DNA of 64,000 nt. Origin: Theropithecus gelada. Its lineage: Eukaryota; Chordata; Mammalia; Primates; Cercopithecidae. A program made the translations under genes and the position numbers. The notes under the pieces are model-generated. The model was not told the DNA's origin, did not search any database, and saw only the letters and a list, made by a program, of their open reading frames with translations. The stretch spans positions 58,005,888-58,069,887 of the forward strand of contig NC_037686.1 in NCBI RefSeq assembly GCF_003255815.1. Direction: 5' to 3'. Positions 10,191 to 19,659 of the stretch are shown here, piece after piece; positions within the stretch are counted from its first letter, which is position 1; the number at the start of each line of letters is the position of its first letter.

Positions 10191-12086
10191 TAAGCCCTTT
10201 AATTAATGGTTAATTCTTGATTTATAATATCAAATATTAGCTCCAGCCAGTGCAGTTAGAGACTTGTTACCTTGTCAAAGGTGTACTGCTTAATCTGGAA
10301 AGACGTACTTGAAAAAAAAAAAAGCAGAAAATGGATGCTTTCAAAATCATCACTTTCAGGTAGTATGCTCATGGGAAATTCTTATATATTTTTAACTCCT
10401 CCAGGAAAGGCAAGCTGTACATGACAGTTACTACTGAGACATCTTGCCTTGTTCTCCTTGAAAATTATAGTTCATATTAGAACCATAGAACTAAAAAGAA
10501 CTGACCTATCTTTATGGAAGAAGACTCCTTTTCTTTATGTATTGTCTTGATTGAGAATAGTTTAGGCAGACAAGTCAAGAATCGTCAATTGTTTCCTTGA
10601 AGATCATACATCTTGCTGGAAGGAGTTTCATGGGTACAGCCTTATGAGCTCCAGTTACAGCCTCAGCCACTGATGCCTTCAGTGATTACATGATCTTTTG
10701 TATCTGGGTCATTGCATCCAGACAACAGCTGGAGTTCATGGCGGGGATTTTTTTGGCACCAAAAACACTATTAAAGGGAGAAAGAACAAAAAAAAAAATG
10801 CTATATGAATCTTACCAGAAAGTAATTTTATTTTCACAAAATCAGGATGACCACACTACCTCCTCAACCATCCCAGTTTGTCCAGGATGGTCCTCACTAA
10901 TGCCCACAGTGCTGGCAAAGTTATTAGTATCATCTGCTCTCTCTTTCAACATTTTGGGGGGAGGATTTGGATAATATATTGTAGACTTACCTAATCAAGT
11001 GGGAAACAAGGAATGATTCCATTAATGGGAAAGAGCTAGAGCAGTCATTTTCTTTAACTGTTCACTTAATAAATGGACTAAATAACCTGCAGAATGTTGT
11101 TTCTTTTCCAAGTTAATTCTAATAAAAATACATTATAAGATGAACAGATATTATTTCTCTCCCCATTTTACTTTCTGATCATGTGCCAGAAATGGAAATA
11201 ATCTGATATTTAAAAAGAGAGTGTTTAAGATAAATCCTGTTTCGTGCTTCAATTCCAGTCTTGTCTCAATTGCTCTGGGAACAAATGTTGTCTTTATTTG
11301 AGATGCAGCAACGTTTCAGTCTTCAACCAAGCAAAGTATTTCAGTTGTAAAGGATTTAAGAATAGAAATAGAAAATGATTCAGAGTAGCACTAGAAAAGG
11401 AAGCAGAATATAACAACCTCACTCCTTTCCCCTGGTGGTTTTATTTCTAGGAGGAAGTTGCTGGAAAATTCCAAATCCTGGGGCTCCAAAACATCTTTAA
11501 GGTGAAAACTCCTGGGACTTGGCTTTACAGCCTGCAGGATTATATCCTTTAAACATATTTTATTCCAACTACTTGTTGAGCTGCTGTGAGATTCTATATA
11601 ACTTTAGGGGGTTGGGGAGAAAGAAAGTAGGTCTACAATCTGAGGCCTAATAGGAGTGTTTTTGTCTTTATCTCTTTAGTTTCCTGTTGTTAGAAATCAC
11701 AGGGAGGCTTTCTGCTACATAAGAATGGGTGTAAAATTCTCTATAAACACTGATGATCATAAGAGTTTTCAAGAAAAAAAATGTGGGACGAATTAGAATA
11801 GCAGACAAGTTGTGTCTGATTTTCTGTGTCATAGAATGTCCTTCCTTTGTCAGTTGAGTCTCTGGTCACTTTAAATTAGAACTAAAGCATATTGCTATAG
11901 TCAAACTCTGCAGCTGAAATATCTCTTGGTGACACTATACTTTACAAATTGAATTCATAATAAGACTTAATATTTTCATAGATGGTAAAATTCTCTTTTG
12001 CTAAAACATGTCTCATAATTCCTTTTTCTTGCCAACAGTGATATTAGCTAGAGAGAAAATCTAAAACTTTCATCATTCCTGACAAG
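10191..12086. other. Single-copy-like DNA, nothing recognised
   Basis: About 1.9 kb without a recognisable repeat. A 94-codon frame at 10690-10974 has no known motif and no supporting context, so it is not called. Confidence 0.5.
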
Positions 12087-12091
12087 AAGAA

Positions 12092-12450
12092 AGATGTGGT
12101 TTGTCTCTGTGTCCCCACCTGAATCCTACCTCGAATTGCAATAATCTCCATGTATTCAAGGGCAGGACCAGGTGGAGATAATTGAATTGTGGGGGCAGTT
12201 TCTGCCATGCTGTTCTCTTGATAGTGAGTGTTTCCTCACAAGATTTGATGGTTTTGTAAGGGGCTTCCCCCTTCACTCAGCACTCATACTCTCTCCTGCC
12301 ACCCTGTGAAGAGGTGACTTCTGCCATGATGGTAACTTTCCTGAGGACTCCCCAGCCCTGCAGAACCATGAGTCAATTAAGCCTCTTTTTTTTTGTAAAT
12401 TGCCCAGTCTTGGGTATTTCCTCGTAGCAGCATGAGAATGGACTAATACA
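12092..12450 (+). mobile_element. THE1 (MaLR) 5' LTR
   Basis: THE1-type LTR of about 359 bp: GATGTGGTTTGTCTCTGTG start (first base mutated), CTGTTCTCTTGATAGTGAGT, the polyadenylation-side block CAATTAAGCCTC, and the end CATGAGAATGGACTAATACA. It is preceded by AAGAA (12087-12091), matched by AAGAA after the 3' LTR. It differs from the 3' LTR at dozens of positions, so the insertion is old. Confidence 0.93.
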
Positions 12451-14195
12451 GTAAATTGGCACCAGGTAATGGGTTGCTGCTGTAAAGATACCCAGAAGTG
12501 TGGAAGCGACTTTGGAACTGAGTAACAGGCAGAGATCGGAACAGTTTGGAGAGCTCAGAAGAAGACAGGAAGATGTGGGAAAGTTTGAAACTTCCTAGAG
12601 GCTTTTTGAATGGGTTTTGCCAAAATGCTGATAGTGATATGGACAATGAAGTCCAGGCTGAGGTGGTCTCAGATTGAGATGAGAAACTTGTTAGGAACTG
12701 GAATAAAGGCAACCATTGCTATGCTTCAGGAAAGAGACTGACGTCACTGTCCTAGAGATCTATGGAACTTTGAATTTGAGAGAAATGATTTAGGGTGTCT
12801 TGTAGAATAAATTTCTAAGCAGTAAATCATTCAAGAGTTAACTTGGGTGCTCTTAAAAGCATTCAGTTTTATGTTTTCAAAAATATATGGTTTTCATGAA
12901 AGCCAAGCTTTCTGCTTTACATAACATTATTTCCCATTGTTAATGTCTATACTGTGGTTTAAGAATAATGTAGGCGTTAAAGACTAGATGATAATCCATA
13001 TTTTCATCTTCAAATACATTGTAAACTCTTTTACATAGATTTTGAGACTGAGTCCCTTGTCTTTGAGACAACCAAAATAACATCAGTATTATGTTCTTTA
13101 AATGATATGCACTAATGGGGAAATAAAGAGCATAAAAGTTTGAAAGATTTGCAGCCTGACAATTGTGATAGAAAAGAAAAACCCATTTTCTGAGGAGAAA
13201 TTCAAGTTAGCTACTGAAATTTGCATAAGTAATGAGGCCAAATGTTAATCACCAAGACAATGGGGAAAGTGTCTCCAGGACGTGGCAGAGATTTACACAG
13301 CAGCCCCTCCCATTGAAGACCCAGAGGCCTAGGAGTGAAAAATGCTTTCCTGGGCTGGGCCCAGGGCCTTGCTCATTTGTGCAGTCTCAGGACTTGGTGC
13401 TCTGCATCCCAGCTATGGCTAAAAGGGGCCAGCATACTGCTCAAGCCACTGCTTCAGAGGGCACAAGCCCCAATCCTTGCAGCTTACACATGGTGTTGGG
13501 CCTGTGGGTGCATATTAGTCAAGAATTGAGGTTTGAGAACCTCTACCTAGATTTCAGAGGATATATGGCTATGCCTGGATGTCCAGGCAGAAGTTTGATA
13601 CAGAGGTGGAGACCTCATGGAGACCCTCTGCTAGGGCAATGCAAAAGGGAAATGTAGGGTCAGAACAGAACCCCCACATACAGCCCCACTGGGACACTGC
13701 CTAGTGGAGCTGTGAGAAGGGGGCCTCCATTCTCCAGATCCCAGAATGGTGGATCCACAAACAGCTCACACTGTGAGTCTGGAAAAAACGCAGGCACAAT
13801 GCCAGTCCATGAAAGCAGCCAGGAGTGGGGCTGTGCCCTGCAAAGCCACAGGGCTGGAGCTTCCCAAGGCCAAGGGAACCCATATTTTGCATCAGCATAA
13901 CCTGGATGTGAGACATGGAGAGGAGATGATTTTGGAGCTTTAAGATTTGACTGCTCCACTGGATTTTGGACTTGCATGGGGCCTGTAGCCTCTTTGTTTT
14001 TGACCAATTTATCCCATTTTGAACAGGTGTACTTACCCAATGCCTGTACTCACATTGTATCTAGGAAGTAACTAACTTGCTTTTGATTTTATAAACTCAT
14101 AGGTAGAAGGGACTTGCTTTGTCTCAGATGAGACTTTGGACTTGGACTTTTGGATTGGTGCTGGAAGGAGTTAAGACATTGGGAGACTTTGGGAA
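12451..14195 (+). mobile_element. THE1 internal region, with foreign inverted insert
   Basis: Family landmarks run in order: GTGGAAGCGACTTTGGAACT, GGAGAGCTCAGAAGAAGACA, GATAGTGATATGGACAATGA, AAACCCATTTTCTGAGGAGA, GTGGCTAAA-like text, CCTAGTGGAGCTGTGAGAAG, TGGATGTGAGACATGGAG and CTTTTGGATTGG. THE1 is a non-autonomous MaLR element mobilised by other ERVL machinery. The open frames here (for example 141 codons at 13232-13657) are incidental. Positions 12893-13123 are not THE1 sequence (separate entry). Confidence 0.92.
12893..13123 (+). repeat. Copy A of local inverted duplication (inside THE1)
   Basis: About 230 bp that interrupts the THE1 internal sequence between GCATTCAGTTTTA and AGAGCATAAAAGTTTG. 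Its reverse complement matches 14841-15073 with roughly 20 differences and a few single-base gaps. Shared blocks include AACATTATTTCCCATTGTTA, GACTAGATGATAATCCATAT and TTTAAATGATATGCACTAAT. About 20 further bases at the left junction (12873-12892) are not clearly from either source. Confidence 0.9.
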
Positions 14196-14556
14196 TGATA
14201 TGGTTTGGCTCTGTGTGCCCACCCAAATCTCACCTTGAATTGTAATAAAACCCAGGTGTCAAGGGTGAGACCAGGTGCAGATAACTGAATCATAGGGGCA
14301 GTTTCTATCATGCTGTTTTCATGATAGTGAGTGAGTTCTCACAAGATCTGATGGTTCTATAAAGGAATTCCCCCTTTGCTCAGCATTCATTCTCTCTCTT
14401 GCGACCCTGTGAAGAGGTGCCTTCTGTCATGATTATAAGTTTCCTGAGGCCTCCCCAGCCACGCAGAATGAACTGTGAGACAATTAAACTTCTTTTCTTT
14501 CTAAATTTTTCAGTCTTGGGTATTTCTTCATAGCAGCATGAGAATGGACTAATACA
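14196..14556 (+). mobile_element. THE1 (MaLR) 3' LTR
   Basis: Starts TGATATGGTTTGGCTCTGTG and ends GAATGGACTAATACA, 361 bp, and is followed by AAGAA (14557-14561). This matches the AAGAA before the 5' LTR and gives a clean 5-bp target-site duplication for the whole 2.46 kb element. Shared unusual spellings with the 5' LTR (GACCCTGTGAAGAGGTG against CACCCTGTGAAGAGGTG) support a true LTR pair. Confidence 0.95.
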
Positions 14557-14840
14557 AAGAAGCTATGGATTTTTTTTCTAAGATGAACTCTCCAGGCCAG
14601 CAAAAGCTGCCATTGAGGACCCTAGACACAGCTGCTAAAGTAGATTGTAAACTTCTTTCTTTACTCTTATTATTCCCAGCTACAAATTAAAGGGTCAGCT
14701 TTTTGCTTATATTATGGAAAGAATTCTAAATAGTGGATTTAAAGATATTTGTTTAAACGGTTTTTTTTTTTCCAAATAGCAATTTCAGAAATGGTGATTA
14801 ATGATTATATTGGCTGGTATGGGCGGAAGCTAGAATCAAT

Positions 14841-15073
14841 TTTCCCCATTAGTGCATATCATTTAAAGAATATAACACTGATGTCATTTTGGTATCTCAA
14901 AGACTGGTGACTCAGTCTCAAAGTCTATGTAAAAGAGCGTACAATGTATTTGAAGATGAAAATATGGATTATCATCTAGTCTTTAATGCCTATATTATTG
15001 TTAAACCACAGGTATAGACATTAACAATGGGAAATAATGTTACGTAAACTAGAAAGCTTGGCTATCATGAATA
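14841..15073 (-). repeat. Copy B of local inverted duplication (THE1 flank)
   Basis: Lies 280 bp outside the THE1 3' target site, in otherwise unremarkable DNA. It is the inverted counterpart of 12893-13123. The match stops at TTTCCCCATT (14841) on one side and near TCATGAATAA (15065-15073) on the other. I do not recognise it as a known interspersed repeat, so a local duplication is the simplest reading. Confidence 0.88.
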
Positions 15074-15289
15074 AAGCTTAATAAACAAGTCACTATAATT
15101 TGCAATAATGGTTCTTAATCCTATTAACTATGCAGTTTTGTCAATTAAATAATATTTTCTCATTTTCCAGACTCTTGAGGTATATGAAAAGCTCTTCCAT
15201 GTCAATCTCTAGTAGCAAACAATTCCAATGAAAAGCCATCAAAGAGATATGTATAAAAACAATTAAAATAACTACCACAATAACATCAC

Positions 15290-15450
15290 CAACCACCTTT
15301 TACTAATGGTCTGATTAGCACTAGTCATCATTTTATCACTTTGCATACATTATTATCACTAAAAAATTATTTAACATCTATGTTACAGTTACTATTTTCC
15401 CATTTTACAGATAAAAATTAATATTTTCCAAATTAGCAGAAATGAGATGT
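15290..15450 (+). mobile_element. Possible MIR fragment
   Basis: Degenerate MIR-like order: CACTTTGCATACATTATTAT, then CTATTTTCCCATTTTACAGA followed by an A-rich stretch. Weak, but the ATTTTCCCATTTTACAGAT block is typical of the MIR core. Confidence 0.55.
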
Positions 15451-15808
15451 TATCTTACTAAGAAGATGGGTGTCTTTTGCAATAAGGATGTGTCCTCTCT
15501 ATGCATTTTACCTCTTGAACTTCATATCAAGGTTGTGGTTAAGAAGAGAGTACTCTTTTCTTCAATGGGCAAATATCCATGTAACTTTTATTATTAACCT
15601 AGTGATTTAGTAAGATTTAGAAATATTAACTTTCTGAAGTGCTTGCTTGATTCCCTGTTAACTTAGGTACAAACACTTATCCTAGCCTTCTGGCAAACAT
15701 ATACATGGATGAATGTCCTCATTCCCATTGTCATGGCTCAGCTCACTTGATCCATCAGCACTCTGTTTAGTTTACTAAAAACGCATTGTAAATGTGCATT
15801 TAGACACA

Positions 15809-15842
<34 letters not shown>

Positions 15843-16367
15843 CAGAAAGAGACTGAAGGATAGAATTATGATAAGCCTAAGAGCATAGTGTGCTTACCGT
15901 ACAAGAAAAACTAAAAAACGTGTGAAAAGTCCCTCCGGAAGATTGAGCACGGGTTAGTGTCCTGATCACTGCTTTGTTTATGCTCCTACGGGTTAACTGC
16001 CAGGTTGTCCCTAACCATCATCTTTACCTAACGTTCCTACTGATTCTTTTCCAAAGAGGTTTTTCTTCCTTCTTTTCCTAGTGGAAATGTCAGAAAAGCT
16101 AGCCTCTGCTTATACTCACTTTTTGATCATTCCTGGAAGTTGAAAACCCGAGAAGCTGAGTACATATTACCAAAACTTTTCTCAGAATGACAGGCTCTGA
16201 AAGTCCTTGACATGTATATGTGACTTTAGAAAACAGTGACATAAAATAAATGGATTATCAGCCATTTGTCCTGGCAATAAAGGAACTCCTTGTTGTCCTG
16301 TTTTTGGGTTACGACGTCAAAATCTTGCCTAAAACTGATTCTTGTTAAGAAAGGCTTTTTCCAGCTG

Positions 16368-16398
<31 letters not shown>

Positions 16399-17689
16399 GA
16401 CAACCCCTTCCTTTTATGCTCAGTATTCTAGGGCATCGTGGCTGGCTTCTGCGTGCTTACCTGCATGTTTCTATGTATTTTTTTTTTTTCCTGTTGGAAA
16501 GTAGAAGGACCTTCTTGGAACTCCGTTAGTGAGCAATGCTGAGTCACAGCTGCATGTATGTGGGAGTCTGTTATGTCAGGTTAGTTGAGAAGAACAACTG
16601 AATAAAGCAGGCAAGCCAATCTTCTGGGAGGCTGACAAACTGACTTTCAAAGGAATGTGGCTTTAAGTTCCAATTTAAATTAAAGGACTAGGAGGCAGGG
16701 GCAATGCCAAGCTGTCTCCATACGACTGCAAAATCTGGACCTGGTACAGATGCCTTTTACTGAAAAGTGCCTTTAGTGTCCTCCTCAAGCCATACTTAAC
16801 AACTAGTGACAAGACAATACGGTCTTGGCGACCAGCCAACCCCCCGGCACTAACACAAGGTTTGCCATAACATTGCTTTGCTGGGTAGGAAGCGTGAGGA
16901 GAACAGCTGACAGTAAGGGGTGATGCAGCTGTTCTGTCTGCTCCTGAAAAGGCTGAATGCTAGCAGGGAGGGCTAAAGAAATGCCCTAAAAAATAGACCA
17001 AAGCGTAACTGAGTGCTGGTGCTTGGTTGTGAGTGGCTAAACTGCAGAAAGAGCATGGAAACACTGGAGCAATACAAAAAAGTGAGGAACAAAGGATTTT
17101 TTTGGGGAGAACATTCAGGACAATAGCATCTAAAATTCAACCACAACTAACCCTCACAACTAAAGGCATATCTGCTCTCTCCTAGTTGCCTTTGGTGTAT
17201 TTGTAACAAGTGAATGCCTCTAACAGGTTTCCCACTTTTGAGGCTGCATTCTCCAGGGTGCCTGTGTGTTGTTTTAATTGGGGTTTTCGATCTGGGAAAA
17301 AGCAGATATTGTTTGAGCCCAGTGTTCTGGAGATAACAAAAGGGACTATATATAATTTATTAACATGTTCTAAACATGTGTGGTTATAAGGTATTATTCT
17401 GAGCAAACGGGCAGGTGTGGTCAAAGGTTCAAATTTTTATTTTTATTTTCTTAACAGAATGCAGTTCCTTGCTGGTTCACATGGTGCAGTGAAATCGAAG
17501 GGAGATATTGGGTTGGCAAGGTAAACTAGGTGAAATACTCCCAGCAGCAAAGAGTAATTTCATAGCCAGATTAATGTCATAGCCTCCAGACCTATCTGGG
17601 GGATTTAAGATGAATTTCAAGAAAGTCAGGCAAATTATTTGGTCAGTAATGCCTAGGGAGATGTCTGACTGATCTGTCCTAGTAAATTG
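15451..17689. other. Low-repeat segment with three microsatellites
   Basis: About 2.2 kb with little recognisable repeat and somewhat more GC than its neighbours. It holds an AC run followed by a GA run at 15804-15843, a GT run at about 16370-16395 and a T-run near 16480. A TGCTGAGTCA motif lies at 16537-16546. The 80-codon antisense frame at 17182-17424 has no recognised domain. Confidence 0.5.
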
Positions 17690-17865
17690 CTATTTAACAA
17701 ACAATATTAAGCACACGCTGTGTTTTTGGATCTTTGGTAGGCACTTGGGATACCATTTAACAACATTAATCAAAGTAGTTAGAAAATGTTAGCTCGTTGC
17801 CAGGTACCTCTCGTAGTGTTCTACATGTATTGGTTAAATCAAGCTCTGCAGCCGCATCAAAGTTT
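17690..17865 (+). mobile_element. Possible L2/MIR pieces
   Basis: AACAAACAATATTAAGCACA followed by GGTAGGCACTTGGGATACC resembles the L2 3' end. TGCCAGGTACCTCTCGTAGT and TCTACATGTATTGGTTAAAT resemble the MIR core start. Both are heavily diverged. Confidence 0.4.
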
Positions 17866-19030
17866 TGTAAGCAATTTTATTAATTTTAATTTTAAAATTA
17901 TTGTATAAATTATTCTTTTGTATTTGTTATTATTTTGAAGAAACAGAGGGACAGCACACAGACTTCCCAGAGTTGCATTGCATTGAATGTATTTGCACTT
18001 AAGCTCTCGGTCTCCAGGGACTAGGTGGCAATTTTGGCACCACATGCTTTCTTGAGAGGCTTCTATCCCTTGGATGTGTACTGTGAATCCCCTTTTTTGA
18101 TAATTCATTGTTACTGATGTTTCTGCCTCACCTTTCACTATTCGATGTTTCACATAGTATCTATCTTTATATCTATATCTATATATATGTTTTACATATA
18201 TATTTATTTATGTGTGTGCCTGTGTGTGTGTGTTGGCGGGGGGCATTCCTGCAGATGTGGTAGGTACAATGGGCTTCCAAAGAAAAAGTCTACATAAAAA
18301 ATGCCAGCGAACCAATACTATGGCTGTGGATTGAGATTGAAAATACCTCTTTGTTTTTTGATGATTGCAGAGTTGAGTTGTACCTTAAAACAACTTCATA
18401 ACCCAGAAGCTCCTTATTCCAGGATCTTTTTTCAATTTTCTCCTACAAAACCCAATACCCCTCTCTAGAAATCCCCTGCTTGGCCCTGGTTCTAACTGCA
18501 TTGTCTATGGCTAACACATGTTGGCAGCATCAGTAAAGCTTAGTTGATTAACTATCACATGCACATTTATAGGTTAATCAACCTTACATATCTGAGAGCA
18601 TCCCAAACAGTTTTGTAGCATCAATAACTCTTCTCCTGAACAGGTGGATGTGAGTAAAAAAGAAACAAACAAAAAAAACCCTTTATTTATGTATTGTATT
18701 TAATGAAACATTTCCAAGCTCTATTTCTCAAATAGCAAACGCAGTCATGCCAGATTTTAACTACTGTCTTTCAATATAGAACTTACCTCTTATACTCAAC
18801 CCATCCCCTTAGACCTGATATTTTAGTGCATTGTGCAGGAAATGAGGAAATAAACAGCAGAGTACTATTGACGGAGCTTCTCATGTCTGTTGGAAGCAGT
18901 CCTGGACCAGGCTTCTCTTCCCTTACACATTCCAGACTCTGATATTCCATCGTAGGAACAGCCCTTTCCTTGCACTTGTCCAGGATTGATGAGTATATAA
19001 AAAGCTACTTATCATTGCTTTGGTTTCATA
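17866..19030. other. AT-rich DNA with TA/TG tract
   Basis: Nothing recognised except a TATC/TATA/TG tract at about 18160-18235. A 98-codon antisense frame at 17857-18153 has no familiar features and is AT-driven. Confidence 0.5.
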
Positions 19031-19034
19031 TATA

Positions 19035-19162
19035 CACTTGTCAACTGACTACAAGCTCTGGGAGGGCCTGAATTGTGTGTGTCTTTACTATTGATTTTTC
19101 TTGACATTCAACACAGTGTCTGAGTCTTTAATAGGCTCATTAAAATTTTGGTAAATGAATTA
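19035..19162 (+). mobile_element. L2 3' end
   Basis: Follows the familiar L2 terminus: ACTACAAGCTCTGGGAGGGC, then AACACAGTGTCTGAGTC, and an end resembling AATAGGCTCATTAAAATTTTGGTAAATGAAT. An ancient remnant. Confidence 0.7.
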
Positions 19163-19332
19163 TCCTTAGAATTTTCTGAATATCAATGGTTTTAATAAGC
19201 CAGAAGGTATTAACTCTCCTGTTTTTGATTGGTGGAGAGTGCATTCTTTCACTGATTGTTTTCAAAGTCCTAGAGCACTTATTTCAAGACTTGTTCTTCT
19301 GATCTGAGGGCAATCTCAGAATTTATAAAGTT

Positions 19333-19655
19333 CAACCAGTCATGGTGGCTCATGCCCGTAATCCTAGAATTTGGGAAGGCCAAAGCAGAGGGATCACTTG
19401 AGTGCAGGGGTTCGAGATCAGCCTGGGAAACATAGTGAGACTCTGTCTCTACAAAAAATTTTTAAAAATTAGCCAGGCATGGTGGCGCATGCCTGAGGTT
19501 CCAGCTACTTGGGAGGCTGAGGTGGGAGGATCGCTTCAGACCAGGAAGTAGAGGCAGCAATAAGCCAAGATCACACCGTTGCACTCTAGCTTGGACAACG
19601 CAGTAAGACCCTGTCAAAAATAAATAAATAAATAAGTAAATAAATAAATAAACAA
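19333..19655 (+). mobile_element. AluJ-like, sense, with TAAA tail
   Basis: Full two-arm Alu starting around CAACCAGTCATGGTGGCTC. It has the older AluJ-type middle: GAAACATAGTGAGACTCTGT and CTACAAAAAATTTTTAAAAA. The A-tail has become a TAAA repeat with TAAG and CAAA interruptions (about 19618-19658). High divergence from AluS/Y agrees with an old copy. Confidence 0.92.
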
Positions 19656-19659
19656 ACAG

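Noticed and set aside
9485..10193. Overlapping open frames of 104-177 codons on both strands
   Set aside because: They translate the TG/TA/CA microsatellite and the inverted arms. The same MDLCR.K-like start appears on both strands because the region is palindromic.
13232..13657. 141-codon open frame
   Set aside because: Lies wholly in THE1 internal sequence, which is not known to encode a conserved protein in this frame; frames on the other strand over 13660-14040 are equally long.
13112..15073. Inverted pair at 12.9/14.9 kb as two copies of a known transposon
   Set aside because: No terminal repeats, tail or target duplication, and I do not recognise the sequence. Kept as a local duplication, with a Dfam search named as the decisive test.
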